This document shows, piece after piece, positions 52,781 through 62,259 of a DNA stretch of 64,000 nt. The notes under the pieces were generated by a model. That model was given only the letters and a program-made list of their open reading frames with translations. It was not told the origin of the DNA and did not search any database. Made by a program: the position numbers and the translations under genes. The stretch is from Marinobacter changyiensis (GTDB lineage Bacteria; Pseudomonadota; Gammaproteobacteria; Pseudomonadales; Oleiphilaceae): positions 248,001 to 312,000 of the forward strand of contig NZ_VZZZ01000003.1 in assembly GCF_009193265.1 (NCBI RefSeq). Reading direction: 5' to 3'. How positions within the stretch are numbered: the first letter of the stretch is position 1; every line of letters begins with the position of its first letter.

Positions 52781-53842
52781 TCAGGCGTTCCCAGCGATCT
52801 TGAGGTTCCGACTGGCAGTAAAATCAAGCATACGGCGTAACGGCTCCAATGCTCGCTCCCGCAGGTCGGCGTCGATGGTGATTTCCTGGCCACCGTTTTC
52901 CAGCACATAAAGCAGGTTCTCCAACCCGTTCATCGCCATCCAGGGACAGTGCGCACAGCTACGGCAGGTAGCTCCATTACCTGCTGTCGGCGCCTCGATT
53001 AACGTCTTGTTCGGCGCTACCTGCTGCATCTTGTAAAAGATACCGTTGTCTGTCGCCACAATAAAACGTTCGTTAGGCAGCGTTTGCACGGCGTTAATCA
53101 GCTGGGATGTGGAGCCGACTACGTCGGCCATCTCAACCACTGCATCCGGAGACTCGGGGTGTACCAGGACAGCCGCATCGGGATAAAGGGCCTTCAGATC
53201 TTCCAGGCCGCGGGATTTGAATTCTTCGTGGACGATACAGGAGCCGTCCCACAACAACATGTCGGCACCAGTAGTCTTCTGGACGTAGTGGCCGAGATGC
53301 TTGTCCGGCGCCCACAGGATTTTTTCACCGTTGGCATCCAGGGACTCCACGATCGCCTGAGCACAGCTGGAGGTGACAACCCAGTCTGCCCGAGCTTTTA
53401 CGGCCGCAGACGTATTGGCATAAACCACCACGGTACGATCCGGATGCTGATCACAAAATGCAGCGAATTCGTCTGCCGGGCAGCCGATGTCCAGTGAACA
53501 GGTTGCCTCCAGTGTTGGCATCAGAACCTGTTTTTCCGGGTTCAGAATTTTTGCTGTTTCGCCCATGAATTTGACGCCAGCGACCACCACGGTCGAGGCT
53601 GGATGCTGGTTGCTGAAACGGGCCATTTCCAACGAATCCGCCACGCAACCGCCGGTTTCCTCGGCAAGCCGCTGGATATCCGAGTCCGTGTAATAATGAG
53701 CCACCAATACGGCATCGCGATCCTTCAGCGCCTGCTTGATACGCGCTTCCAGTTCGGCCCGCTTGTCTGCATTAAGCGGTCTCGGCTCCGCTTCATGTGC
53801 CAGGTGCTCCTGAACCAGAATACGGTTATCGGATCGTATCAT
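52781..53842 (-). CDS. nadA: Quinolinate synthase
   Basis: A protein of 353 aa; ATG at 53842 with GAGAG before it. Conserved parts are [40 protein letters not shown], and the iron-sulfur cysteines in [21 protein letters not shown] and the [15 protein letters not shown] block near the C-terminus. It condenses iminoaspartate with DHAP to quinolinate for NAD synthesis, with a 4Fe-4S cluster. It stands by itself. Confidence 0.97.
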   Translation of the reverse strand: MIRSDNRILVQEHLAHEAEPRPLNADKRAELEARIKQALKDRDAVLVAHYYTDSDIQRLAEETGGCVADSLEMARFSNQHPASTVVVAGVKFMGETAKILNPEKQVLMPTLEATCSLDIGCPADEFAAFCDQHPDRTVVVYANTSAAVKARADWVVTSSCAQAIVESLDANGEKILWAPDKHLGHYVQKTTGADMLLWDGSCIVHEEFKSRGLEDLKALYPDAAVLVHPESPDAVVEMADVVGSTSQLINAVQTLPNERFIVATDNGIFYKMQQVAPNKTLIEAPTAGNGATCRSCAHCPWMAMNGLENLLYVLENGGQEITIDADLRERALEPLRRMLDFTASRNLKIAGNA

Positions 53843-53962
53843 TGCATCTCTCGTGGTTAACGCGCTCAAACCCCTCGCTTACGAGTTTGTACCGGGGCCC
53901 TTCGCAATTGTCATGGGACTGTTGTACGACTTCACTATAACCATGGATTGGGGTTTGAAGGC

Positions 53963-53990
53963 AAAAAAAAAGAGCCCTTGGGCTCTTTTT
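53963..53990. terminator. Terminator downstream of the tRNA-Lys pair
   Basis: AAAAAAAAGAGCCC-TTG-GGCTCTTTTT. It works in the leftward direction for the tRNA-Lys genes and also in the rightward direction. Confidence 0.85.
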
Positions 53991-54036
53991 CCGACACAAA
54001 CCCTGACTCAACGCAAGCTTCAGGCAGGTATCAATT

Positions 54037-54112
54037 TGGTGGGTCGTGATGGATTCGAACCATCGACCAATTGGTTAAAAGCCAACTGCTCTACCAACTG
54101 AGCTAACGACCC
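54037..54112 (-). tRNA. tRNA-Lys (TTT), second copy
   Basis: A 76-nt cloverleaf with GGGTCGT/ACGACCC acceptor stem, encoded CCA, and the anticodon loop CTTTTAA with anticodon TTT. It is identical in the mature part to the tRNA at 54182. Confidence 0.97.
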
Positions 54113-54181
54113 ATAACGGGTTGGCGTATCACTGCCTTGACTGCACACTCGTTTACCACCGCGTGCGATCAACTTCAATAA

Positions 54182-54257
54182 TGGTGGGTCGTGATGGATT
54201 CGAACCATCGACCAATTGGTTAAAAGCCAACTGCTCTACCAACTGAGCTAACGACCC
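54182..54257 (-). tRNA. tRNA-Lys (TTT), first copy
   Basis: The same 76-nt tRNA as at 54037, 69 bp upstream in the same direction. Both probably belong to one transcript. Confidence 0.97.
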
Positions 54258-54270
54258 AAACGAGGCGCAT

Positions 54271-54298
54271 ATAGTACGGATTTTTCGCCGCGCTTCAA
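54271..54298 (-). promoter_or_regulatory. Promoter of the tRNA-Lys pair
   Basis: On the minus strand TTGAAG, a 16-base spacer and TACTAT, followed by a GC-rich discriminator (GCGCC) as in stringently controlled stable-RNA promoters. Confidence 0.65.
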
Positions 54299-54331
54299 CC
54301 CTTTTCATGTTTTATTTCAACGCAGACAACA

Positions 54332-55087
54332 TCAACGCCTATTCAGATACTCTTTAGCCAGTGACGCGGCGTTGGTTGCCGGATAACTGGATACCACTCT
54401 CTCCATTTGCCGAACCGCTTCGGTTTTTTCATTCAAGCGATCATAGGTGACGCCAAGCTTGTAAATCGCATCCGCCGCTTTTCTGTGATCTGAAAACCGG
54501 GTGGCTACGATGGTGAACGCCTGCTTGGCCTGCTCGAGCTGAGGTTTGACCAGGTACACCTCTCCCAGCCAGTAATAGGCGTTAACGGTAAGGTCACCTT
54601 CCGGATACTCCGAAATGAAGCCGTAGATACCGTCAATCGCGGCATCGTAATTCCTGTCGCGGATTGACGCCTGGATCTTCTGATACGCCTGTCGCTCAGC
54701 ATCAGTCGGCTGACGATACTCACGGGTAACCGGCTTTATGCTGGCTTCCGGAGCCTCTGCCGATGAGCCACCGCCTGATGCCGGAGCTGCCTGCAGCTGC
54801 CCGGCAAGATCGAGCAGTCGTTGGTCAAGATCGATATAACGTTCTTTTGACTGGTTTGAGAGCCGATTAAGCTGGTGTCGCTGTTCTTCAAGCTCTCCCT
54901 GCAAACGACGCACTTCGCCCTGCAGCTGCTCAATCATAAAAAACAACTCAGCGTTAGCCTGACTGTCGCCCGCTTGTGGGCGGGCTTCCGACTGGCTGCT
55001 CTGAGCTACTGGTACTGGTGCCGATGACTGCGCCAGTGCGCAACCGCTAAGCGATAGCGCAACTGTCGCCATGAGGAGGTTTCTCAT
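54332..55087 (-). CDS. cpoB: Cell division coordinator CpoB (YbgF)
   Basis: A protein of 251 aa; ATG at 55087 with AGGA before it. It has a signal peptide (MRNLLMATVALSLSGCALAQ), an Ala/Pro/Ser-rich linker, a trimer-forming coiled coil (about 45-100, FFMIEQLQGEVRRLQGELEE) and a C-terminal TPR domain (AYQKIQASIRDRNYDAAIDG onward). CpoB links the Tol machine to peptidoglycan synthesis at the septum. The Cys before ALAQ makes a lipobox possible, although a normal signal peptidase cut also fits. Confidence 0.93.
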   Translation of the reverse strand: MRNLLMATVALSLSGCALAQSSAPVPVAQSSQSEARPQAGDSQANAELFFMIEQLQGEVRRLQGELEEQRHQLNRLSNQSKERYIDLDQRLLDLAGQLQAAPASGGGSSAEAPEASIKPVTREYRQPTDAERQAYQKIQASIRDRNYDAAIDGIYGFISEYPEGDLTVNAYYWLGEVYLVKPQLEQAKQAFTIVATRFSDHRKAADAIYKLGVTYDRLNEKTEAVRQMERVVSSYPATNAASLAKEYLNRR

Positions 55088-55117
55088 GGTGGGTCCTGTT
55101 GGTTGCAATCTTCGCGC

Positions 55118-55696
55118 TTACTGGAAAATCATTTCAACGCGACGGTTCTGGGCCCAGGCACTCTCGCTGGAACCTGAGACCGCTGGTTTTTCTTCGCCAT
55201 AGCTTACGGTTTCAAGCTGGCCACGGGAAGCACCGTTGACAATGAGGAAGCGCTGTACCGCGTTGGCACGACGCTCACCCAACGCCAGGTTGTATTCGGT
55301 GGTGCCACGCTCATCGGAATGCCCTTCCAGGCGAACCTGAGTGCCCGGGTTATCTGACAGGTAGCGGGCATGAGCAGCCAGAACGTCGCGGGATTCGGCT
55401 TTGATTTCAGCGGTGTCGAAGTCAAAGTAGAAGGTGGTGATATCACGCAACGCTTGAACTTCGGCTTGTGATGCACGCTCCTGGGCCTCCATGCGCTCGG
55501 AGTCGGTCAAGCCGCTGGATGACACGCCGCTGCCGTCAGTGCCGTCATATACGGTGCTGCCACCGCTCTGACCAGTAGCAGAGCTATCTATACCGAAGCC
55601 GTCGTCTTCCATGGTGTCGCCGGTGGAACTACAGCCAGCAATAAAACCGAGTGAGAGTACCAGGGCAAATGCCTTGTTTCGCATCGTGAACATCAT
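55118..55696 (-). CDS. pal: Peptidoglycan-associated lipoprotein Pal
   Basis: A protein of 192 aa with AAGGA upstream of its start. The signal has the lipobox FIAGC. The C-terminal OmpA-like domain has FYFDFDTAEIKAESRDVLAA, LSDNPGTQVRLEGHSDERGT and NLALGERRANAVQRFLIVNG, which bind peptidoglycan. Pal holds the outer membrane to the wall and works with TolB. The Gly/Ser-rich linker between residues 30 and 65 is long. It lies 30 bp before cpoB and 79 bp after tolB. Confidence 0.96.
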   Translation of the reverse strand: MMFTMRNKAFALVLSLGFIAGCSSTGDTMEDDGFGIDSSATGQSGGSTVYDGTDGSGVSSSGLTDSERMEAQERASQAEVQALRDITTFYFDFDTAEIKAESRDVLAAHARYLSDNPGTQVRLEGHSDERGTTEYNLALGERRANAVQRFLIVNGASRGQLETVSYGEEKPAVSGSSESAWAQNRRVEMIFQ

Positions 55697-55775
55697 AACC
55701 GTTCCTTCATATTTTAAGTGTGTTTAGCACGTTAGAGTATGTTCGGACCCAACTGCATCCGAACCGGTAGTAAAA

Positions 55776-57146
55776 CTATTGCATAAATGGCGACCAGGCG
55801 GGCTCCCTCACATCACCGCTTGCCGAGGGCAGCACATAGTTTGCCCCACCTTCAGCAGACATGACCGTCAGCACACTCTCACCATTCTGTTGGGTGGAGT
55901 AAATCACCATGCGACCGTTCGGCGCTACGCTTGGCGATTCATCCAACCCGGTGCGGGTCAGAACCGTTTCATTCCCGGTCTCTATATTCATCCGCGCGAT
56001 ATGGAAGGCACCCTGACGCTGATGAACGTAATAAATATGTTTCCCGTCCGGGCTGAAGCGGGGCCTGGCATTGTAGCTGCTATCAAAGGTCAGCCTTCTG
56101 GGCTCAGCGTTTTCGGTCTCTTTATGATAAATTTGCGGACCACCGGAACGGTCGGAGGTGAAAAGCAACCCTCTTCCGTCAGCGTCCCAGCTGCCTTCCG
56201 TATCAATCGACCAATGATTGGTCAGCCGCTTGAGGGATTTGGAGGCCAGATCCATCTTGTAGATTTCAGCATTGCCGTCCTTGGACAAGGTCACCAGCAG
56301 GGATTTGCCATCCGGTGACCAGTCCGGGGCGGAATTCAGCCCTGGAAAGGAGGCTACGCGGGTGCGTTTACCACTGGACAGCTCATGGGTGTATATAGCC
56401 GGGCGACCGGTCTCGAAGGAAACGTAGGCCAGACTCTTACCGTCTGGCGACCAGGTTGGAGACAGGATTGGCTCATCACTTTCCAGCCGTACCCGGGCCC
56501 GCTTACCGTCCACGTCACTGACCTGCAATTTGTAAATTCGTTTGCCACCACCGGTTTCGAGAGTTACGTAGGCGAGCTTGGTTGAAAAGGCCCCTTTCTC
56601 GCCGGTGAGCGCCTCGTAAACCTTGTCACTGATGTGATGAGCCAGGCCGCGCATGTCGCCGGCTGTAGCCGTGGCGGTCTCCCCCAGAAGGCGCCGTTCA
56701 CCGTTCACATCAAACAACTCGTAACGCGCCTGAATACGGTCTCCCTGCTGGCTCAGCTCGCCCACCAGAAGAAAACGCTGCCCCAGCAAGCGCCAGTCCC
56801 GGTAGTAAACATCGTCGCTTCTGGAGGGCAGGCTGAGCATCCGCTCAGGGCTGAGGGGCTTGAACTCACCGCTCATCGTCAGGTCGTCCCGGACGATGTC
56901 ACTGACGTCGTCACCACCAGGCATATTGCCGGTTTTCGAAAATGGCACTACGGCGAGCGGGATGGCTGAATCAACACCTTCGGTTATACGAATAAGTAAT
57001 TCAGAACTTGCGGGCGTAGCCATTGCCATCAAAAGCAATACGGGCATCAATACACGCAACCACTGGCAGCGTAGGGCGTAATGCCGACCTTGCTGGCGCC
57101 GTTCAATCTGGGTGTGATTTGTCATGTTCTCGATATCCATGGTCAT
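55776..57146 (-). CDS. tolB: Tol-Pal system protein TolB
   Basis: A protein of 456 aa. Its ATG overlaps the tolA stop (ATGA). A signal-like segment ([20 protein letters not shown]) is preceded by an unusually long charged start (about 28 residues); an ATG seven codons on is an alternative. The TolB amino domain ([20 protein letters not shown]) is followed by a beta-propeller with repeats such as [20 protein letters not shown] and [20 protein letters not shown]. It binds Pal and TolA in the periplasm. Confidence 0.96.
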   Translation of the reverse strand: MTMDIENMTNHTQIERRQQGRHYALRCQWLRVLMPVLLLMAMATPASSELLIRITEGVDSAIPLAVVPFSKTGNMPGGDDVSDIVRDDLTMSGEFKPLSPERMLSLPSRSDDVYYRDWRLLGQRFLLVGELSQQGDRIQARYELFDVNGERRLLGETATATAGDMRGLAHHISDKVYEALTGEKGAFSTKLAYVTLETGGGKRIYKLQVSDVDGKRARVRLESDEPILSPTWSPDGKSLAYVSFETGRPAIYTHELSSGKRTRVASFPGLNSAPDWSPDGKSLLVTLSKDGNAEIYKMDLASKSLKRLTNHWSIDTEGSWDADGRGLLFTSDRSGGPQIYHKETENAEPRRLTFDSSYNARPRFSPDGKHIYYVHQRQGAFHIARMNIETGNETVLTRTGLDESPSVAPNGRMVIYSTQQNGESVLTVMSAEGGANYVLPSASGDVREPAWSPFMQ

Positions 57147-58195
57147 CTCTGCAACTCGGGGTTGAATTCGATCGTAAACTGGCGAAAGTATTTCTCAAAC
57201 GTATCCCGCTCACTGGGCACCGGGTAACGGTTAACCCCGCGCACTGCACTCAGCGCGGAGTTATCGAAGGCGGTATTACCACTCCCCCTGACCAGCTCGA
57301 CAGATGAAAGTTCACCCGTTGGTAACAAGGTGATTCTAAGGGTCGCCGTCATCTCACTAGTAGCGGAAGACGGCATATACCAGCCGTTTTTCAAACGCTC
57401 GCGAATCAGTGCCTGGTACCTCTGGCTATCTGTCTGCATTTGCGAGCTTCTCGCGCGCGCTGCGGCCTCTGCTTCTGCCTGCCGGCGTGCGGCCTCTTCA
57501 GATTCGCGGGCCGAATCTGCGAGTGCTTCCAATTGCTGCTCTCTCAGCCTGCGCTCAGCTTCCCGGCGTTTGGCCTCCGCTTCACGTTTGGCCTCCGCCT
57601 GTCGCTTGGCTTCGGCCTCCTGCTGGCGCTTACGCTCAGCTTCCTCCTGCTTGCGTCGTTCCTCTTCCGCGGCTTTGGCCGCGGCCTCTCGTTCACGCTG
57701 CTCGTCTGCCTGCTGACGCTTGCGCTCTTCCTCTGCTTGTTGGCGAGCCCGCTCTTTGGCCTCGGCTTCAACTTTCTGGCGCGCTGCTTCTTGCTGTTTC
57801 TGCTTGGCCGCCTGCTCCTCACGCTGTCGGGCTTCACGCTCCTTCGCTTGCTGGCGCTCCTGCTCTGCCTGGCGCTCCTGTTCTTGCTGTTGCCGGGCGC
57901 GCTCCTCGGCGGCCTTACGCTCGGCCTCTGCTTCTTCAGGATCCTCTTCAGGTTCAGGCTCGGGCTCGGGTTCAGGAGCAGGTGCTGGAACAGGCTCTGG
58001 CTGCTGTACGGGTGGCTGACTGGTAATCAGGCGTGCCGCAATACTTCTGGGTGTCGGCTCCTCTACCGGGCTGGTCCAGTGCCAACCGGCCAGCGCAACC
58101 ACAACAATCAGCCCGTGCAACAGCAGGGAAAGTGCAACAGGGGATTTCCACGCTGGCTGCCCTGTGCTTATCGGTTCTCGCTGCTGGTCAATCAC
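57143..58195 (-). CDS. tolA: Tol-Pal system protein TolA
   Basis: A protein of 350 aa starting at a GTG. One membrane helix ([20 protein letters not shown]) lies near residue 20-40, then a Pro/Glu stretch (about 68-85), a long helix of Ala, Glu, Gln, Lys and Arg repeats (about 86-250) and a C-terminal domain ([20 protein letters not shown] to [11 protein letters not shown]). TolA links the TolQR motor with TolB and Pal across the periplasm. Confidence 0.96.
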   Translation of the reverse strand: MIDQQREPISTGQPAWKSPVALSLLLHGLIVVVALAGWHWTSPVEEPTPRSIAARLITSQPPVQQPEPVPAPAPEPEPEPEPEEDPEEAEAERKAAEERARQQQEQERQAEQERQQAKEREARQREEQAAKQKQQEAARQKVEAEAKERARQQAEEERKRQQADEQREREAAAKAAEEERRKQEEAERKRQQEAEAKRQAEAKREAEAKRREAERRLREQQLEALADSARESEEAARRQAEAEAAARARSSQMQTDSQRYQALIRERLKNGWYMPSSATSEMTATLRITLLPTGELSSVELVRGSGNTAFDNSALSAVRGVNRYPVPSERDTFEKYFRQFTIEFNPELQR

Positions 58196-58208
58196 GAAAC
58201 GTTAACCC

Positions 58209-58658
58209 CTACTCGTTTGGCGAGCTTTCGGTAATAAGGCCGACACTGGACGCACCGGCACCCTGCAATGCTGACATCAGCCGAACCACCACACCATAAT
58301 TTACAAACTCGTCACCGCGGACAAGAACTTCGCTACGAGTCCGTCCGGAGAGGATTTTAGCGACCTGACTCTGAACCTCGTCGAGTGACATGGGCTCACT
58401 ACCTTCGCCTCCAACCTCAAGGTAATAAGCACCGTTACTATCCACCGAGACGATAACGGATTCGACATCTTTTTCCGCCTGGATCGGGTCGGATACTGTA
58501 TTGGGCAGATCAACCTTTACACCCTGGACAAGCATTGGCGCCGTCACCATAAAAATGATCAGCAGCACCAGCATCACGTCGATGTACGGCACCACGTTGA
58601 TTTCCGACATTGGCTTGCGGCGTTCGTGGGGCATCATCCCCATACCTTTCATGCTCAC
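58209..58658 (-). CDS. tolR: Tol-Pal system protein TolR
   Basis: A protein of 149 aa starting at a GTG with AGGAG upstream. The single helix holds the key Asp: INVVPYIDVMLVLLIIFMVT. A periplasmic ExbD-type domain follows (EVLVRGDEFVNYGVVVRLMS). TolR works with TolQ as a proton-driven motor. It lies 27 bp after tolQ and 13 bp before tolA. Confidence 0.96.
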   Translation of the reverse strand: MSMKGMGMMPHERRKPMSEINVVPYIDVMLVLLIIFMVTAPMLVQGVKVDLPNTVSDPIQAEKDVESVIVSVDSNGAYYLEVGGEGSEPMSLDEVQSQVAKILSGRTRSEVLVRGDEFVNYGVVVRLMSALQGAGASSVGLITESSPNE

Positions 58659-58685
58659 ATTCGTACTCCTGCCAGATGATCAGGT

Positions 58686-59378
58686 TCAGGCCGCTGGGGC
58701 TTTCTCGCTGTGATGCACCCGACGATGCAGAATGCTGGAGAATTCCTCGGCAAAGGTCTCATAGTTCTTGAGCAGCGAATCCGAGGTTGTGGAAAAACGG
58801 TTATAGGCAATAACCGCCGGAATCGCCGCGAACAGCCCCATGGCTGTGGCAATGAGAGCTTCGGAGATACCCGGCGCGACAGTGGCAAGCGTGGCCTGTT
58901 GCGCCTGGGCCAGCCCCCGGAACGAATTCATGATGCCCCAAACCGTGCCGAACAAGCCCACGTAGGGACTGGTCGAACCGACGGTTGCGAGAAACGGCAG
59001 ATGAGTTTCAAGCCGTTCCTGTTCCCGGGAGAAGGCGACACGCATGGCGCGCTGGGCGCCGTCCATCACGGCATCCGCATCCCGACTCTGCTGCCGGAGC
59101 CGGGAGAACTCTTTGAAGCCTGAACGAAAGATGGCTTCGAGTCCGGAAAACGGCGTTGGATCCGCATTCACCTCACGATAGAGCTGACCGAGATCCATGC
59201 CCGACCAAAACCGCTCTTCAAACGCCAACTGCGCCTGCCTGGCTTTACGGAAAACCTGGAAACGCTGAAAAATCAATGCCCAGGATATGACCGATGCGAG
59301 TGCCAGTATCAGCATAACCAGCTGCACCAACAAGCCTGCATTGGCGATGAGAGACCAAACTGAGAGTTCTGAATCCAC
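58686..59378 (-). CDS. tolQ: Tol-Pal system protein TolQ
   Basis: A protein of 230 aa starting at a GTG with GGAG upstream. It has three membrane helices: LLVQLVMLILALASVISWAL near residue 15, then TSPYVGLFGTVWGIMNSFRG and PGISEALIATAMGLFAAIPA, the last two with the MotA/TolQ/ExbB signature. It is the channel-forming part of the Tol motor. It lies 73 bp after ybgC. Confidence 0.96.
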   Translation of the reverse strand: MDSELSVWSLIANAGLLVQLVMLILALASVISWALIFQRFQVFRKARQAQLAFEERFWSGMDLGQLYREVNADPTPFSGLEAIFRSGFKEFSRLRQQSRDADAVMDGAQRAMRVAFSREQERLETHLPFLATVGSTSPYVGLFGTVWGIMNSFRGLAQAQQATLATVAPGISEALIATAMGLFAAIPAVIAYNRFSTTSDSLLKNYETFAEEFSSILHRRVHHSEKAPAA

Positions 59379-59451
59379 CTTCTACTCCTGGTTTTCCGTT
59401 TTTAAGGTCAGAGAGCGCGTTCGACTCTCACGGTAAGACTTTATTCGTTAA

Positions 59452-59883
59452 CTAACCCTGGCTCTGTGCTGCCGGCATCAGAGTCTTCATGGCCTCCGGC
59501 AACGCCCGGGGGCGGCCGGTGTCCAGAGCCACGCACGCGACCTTGACAACCGCATCCGCTAACAGCGCACCGTCGGATTCCCGCTCCACCCGCTGGTTAA
59601 ATTCCATCCAGACCCTGCCTCCCCTCACCAGATCAGCAGTTACCCGCAGTTGATCATCCAGCTTCGCAGGCACCGCATAGTGTATCGACAGCCTTTGCAC
59701 GACATAGCTGATATTCTCGGTCAGCCCTGCACGTAACCCGACCCCACGGCTGCGTACCCATTCCGTCCTGGCCCGCTCCATGTAATGCAGGTACTTGGCA
59801 TGAAACACAATACCACCTGCATCGGTATCTTCTATATAGACTCGAACCGGCAGGGCGAACAGCGACGTCGCGGACTCAATCAA
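59452..59883 (-). CDS. ybgC: Acyl-CoA thioesterase YbgC
   Basis: A protein of 143 aa. I start it at a TTG at 59883 since GGAGG lies six bases before it and the family start is near; the start lies inside the ruvB stop codon region (8-bp overlap). A long open frame upstream overlaps ruvB and is not coding. The hotdog fold has [20 protein letters not shown], with catalytic Asp in DTDAGG. It cleaves acyl-CoA or acyl carrier protein thioesters. It is the usual first gene of the tol operon. Confidence 0.93.
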   Translation of the reverse strand: MIESATSLFALPVRVYIEDTDAGGIVFHAKYLHYMERARTEWVRSRGVGLRAGLTENISYVVQRLSIHYAVPAKLDDQLRVTADLVRGGRVWMEFNQRVERESDGALLADAVVKVACVALDTGRPRALPEAMKTLMPAAQSQG

Positions 59884-60904
59884 GTAAATCCTCCTGCCCG
59901 GGTTTTCCGGAGGCGATGCCAAAATGCAGGTAGGCATGGGACGTGACCATACGCCCTCTCGGGGTCCGCACCATGTAACCCTGCTGGATAAGAAAAGGTT
60001 CCAGCACATCTTCAATCGTGCCACGTTCTTCACTGATGGCAGCCGCCAGACTCTCGACCCCGACGGGGCCACCGTCGAATTTCTCGATCATCGCCAGCAG
60101 CAGGCGGCGGTCCATATGATCGAACCCCAGATGATCCACTTTCAACATATTCAGAGCCTGATCAGCAATCTCTTCAGTGATAATACCGTCGGCTTTGACC
60201 TCGGCGTAGTCTCGCACCCGTCGCAGCAGCCGGTTGGCGATGCGCGGCGTACCTCGGGAGCGTCTGGCGATCTCGAGAGCCCCCGCCTTTTCAATACTGA
60301 CACCGGACAGATCTGCCGACCGCAATACGATGTGGGTCAGATCTGCGGTGTTGTAAAACTCGAGACGCTGAACAATGCCAAACCGGTCTCGTAGCGGGGA
60401 GGTCAATAACCCGGCCCTGGTGGTGGCGCCTACCAGTGTAAACGCTGGCAGATCGAGTTTGATCGAGCGCGCCGCCGGACCTTCGCCAATCATGATGTCG
60501 AGCTGATAGTCTTCCATTGCCGGATAGAGCACTTCTTCCACGGCAGCACTCAGACGATGGATCTCGTCGATGAAAAGAACATCGCCCTCTTCCAGGTTGG
60601 TCAGCATGGCGGCCAGATCGCCCGCCCGTTCAAGCACTGGGCCCGAAGTGGTCTTGATCGCAACACCCATTTCGTTAGCAATAATATTGGCCAGTGTGGT
60701 CTTGCCCAGACCTGGCGGGCCGAATATCAACACATGATCCAACGCTTCCTGCCGACCCCTGGCCGCAGAGATGAAAATATCCATCTGCTCGCGGACCGTT
60801 GGCTGGCCGACATATTCGGCCAACCGCGTTGGACGAATAGCGCGATCCTGAACTTCTTCATACTGGCCCGGTCGAGCCGTAATCAATCGGTCGGACTCAA
60901 TCAT
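59876..60904 (-). CDS. ruvB: Holliday junction helicase RuvB
   Basis: A protein of 342 aa; ATG at 60904 ([20 protein letters not shown]), four codons after a TTG that is less likely. Walker A is [14 protein letters not shown], Walker [12 protein letters not shown], and sensor I is in [20 protein letters not shown]. Its C-terminal winged helix is as in all RuvB. With RuvA it drives branch migration. The spacing to ruvA is 125 bp, more than usual. Confidence 0.97.
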   Translation of the reverse strand: MIESDRLITARPGQYEEVQDRAIRPTRLAEYVGQPTVREQMDIFISAARGRQEALDHVLIFGPPGLGKTTLANIIANEMGVAIKTTSGPVLERAGDLAAMLTNLEEGDVLFIDEIHRLSAAVEEVLYPAMEDYQLDIMIGEGPAARSIKLDLPAFTLVGATTRAGLLTSPLRDRFGIVQRLEFYNTADLTHIVLRSADLSGVSIEKAGALEIARRSRGTPRIANRLLRRVRDYAEVKADGIITEEIADQALNMLKVDHLGFDHMDRRLLLAMIEKFDGGPVGVESLAAAISEERGTIEDVLEPFLIQQGYMVRTPRGRMVTSHAYLHFGIASGKPGQEDLLD

Positions 60905-61029
60905 CAAGGTGCTCAAAGCTGGAGATCGACATTGCGTTTATATGTTTCCCAAAGCGACGGTTATTGTACAAGGGGTGCTTCGACTGTCACGTTACGCTCT
61001 CGACAGAAAGACCACCAGTTTTCTGGCCT

Positions 61030-61650
61030 TCAGCCCGCAGGAATCATGTTCTTGAGCGCCAGTCGGATAAGCTCTTCCCGACTCATGTCCTTGTCGGCAA
61101 TCCTGTTGACGGCCTTGCTGGCCTCCTGGGGTTTATAACCCAGCGCGATCAAAGCGGCTTCCGCCTCATCCCGCGGGCTGTGGGTATCCCGCGCGGGTGC
61201 TGCCGACGGAGTGCCCGGCAGGCTGCCCGGCGTAAACTGCCCTTCCAGTTGACCGATGCGATCAGCTATCTCTATCAGCAGACGTTCAGCGGTTTTCTTG
61301 CCGACACCCGGCAGCTTGACCAATGAGTTTGCATCTCGTGCCTCCACACACCGGATGAACTGATGGGCATCGAGGCCAGACAGAATGGCCAGTGCAAGCT
61401 TGGGGCCGACGCCATTAACCTTGATTAACAAACGGAAAACGTTACGGTCGAGCCGCGCTGCAAAGCCGAAAAGGCTGTGAGCATCCTCCCGAACGGAAAA
61501 ATGGGTATGGAGGGTGATTTCCTGTCCGGCATCCGGGAGATGGAAAAAGGTGGTGTAGGGGATGTCTACTTCATAGCCAAGTCCGGCGCACTCAATGAGT
61601 GCCTGACCGGGAGCTTTTTCAATGAGAATGCCGTGAATGCGACCGATCAA
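61030..61650 (-). CDS. ruvA: Holliday junction protein RuvA
   Basis: A protein of 206 aa. I start it at a TTG at 61650, with GGGGAGA five bases before, since the family start is LIGRIHGILIEKAPGQALIE. The longer open frame overlaps ruvC. The OB-fold N-terminal part is followed by two helix-hairpin-helix motifs (LLIKVNGVGPKLALAILSGL, LVKLPGVGKKTAERLLIEIA) and a C-terminal domain (AEAALIALGYKPQEASKAVN) that binds RuvB. Confidence 0.95.
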   Translation of the reverse strand: MIGRIHGILIEKAPGQALIECAGLGYEVDIPYTTFFHLPDAGQEITLHTHFSVREDAHSLFGFAARLDRNVFRLLIKVNGVGPKLALAILSGLDAHQFIRCVEARDANSLVKLPGVGKKTAERLLIEIADRIGQLEGQFTPGSLPGTPSAAPARDTHSPRDEAEAALIALGYKPQEASKAVNRIADKDMSREELIRLALKNMIPAG

Positions 61651-61693
61651 ATGGATTCTCCCCAGGCCTTTGGCCTGTTCATACCGATTGTCA

Positions 61694-62215
61694 TTATGGC
61701 CGGATGCGCCCGCCCCTGACGCGACCACCCGCTGAAATCCGGTTCATGCTCTGGTTCATATGGGCATGACAGAGTGCGATGGCAAGCGCGTCGGCTGCGT
61801 CCGCCTGGGGTTTTTTCGACAACCCCAGCAGGGTCTGCACCATGTGCTGCACCTGGGTTTTGTCCGCACTGCCCTTGCCCACCACGGCCTGCTTCACTTG
61901 ACGGGCAGAATATTCATGGACCGCAAGACCACTGTTGGCAGCGCTGACAATCGCCGCCCCCCGTGCCTGACCCAGCTTGAGAGCTGAATCCGGATTGCGG
62001 GCCATAAATACCTGCTCGATGGCAAATTCATCCGGCCGGTATTCGCCGATCAGTGTGGCCAGACTGTGAAAAATAATTTGCAGCCGCTCCGCCAGCGGCT
62101 TTTCACCCAGCCTGATGCAGCCGCTGTCGAGATATTCGGTGTGGCGGCCCTCACAGCGGATAAGGCCATAACCGGTAATGCGCGAGCCCGGATCAACACC
62201 GAGTATGATGGCCAC
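61694..62215 (-). CDS. ruvC: Holliday junction resolvase RuvC
   Basis: A protein of 173 aa starting at a GTG with AAGGAG upstream. Catalytic acids are in [12 protein letters not shown] (Asp7), [20 protein letters not shown] (Glu near 67) and [14 protein letters not shown] (Asp pair near 140). It cuts Holliday junctions in the RuvABC resolvasome. It lies 43 bp before the ruvA start and 45 bp after aspS. Confidence 0.97.
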   Translation of the reverse strand: MAIILGVDPGSRITGYGLIRCEGRHTEYLDSGCIRLGEKPLAERLQIIFHSLATLIGEYRPDEFAIEQVFMARNPDSALKLGQARGAAIVSAANSGLAVHEYSARQVKQAVVGKGSADKTQVQHMVQTLLGLSKKPQADAADALAIALCHAHMNQSMNRISAGGRVRGGRIRP

Positions 62216-62259
62216 ACTTTCTCCTTGCTGCTGAAATCCCGGGGACGGTGACCGTCACT

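Noticed and set aside
57440..58234. Plus-strand Leu-rich frame that looks like a membrane protein
   Set aside because: It is the complement of the Ala/Glu/Gln/Lys repeats of tolA; the hydrophobic look is a mirror effect.
62216..62259. LexA box before ruvC or ruvA
   Set aside because: No CTG-N10-CAG with A/T-rich centre was found in the gaps of the ruv genes, unlike the clear box at 39175.
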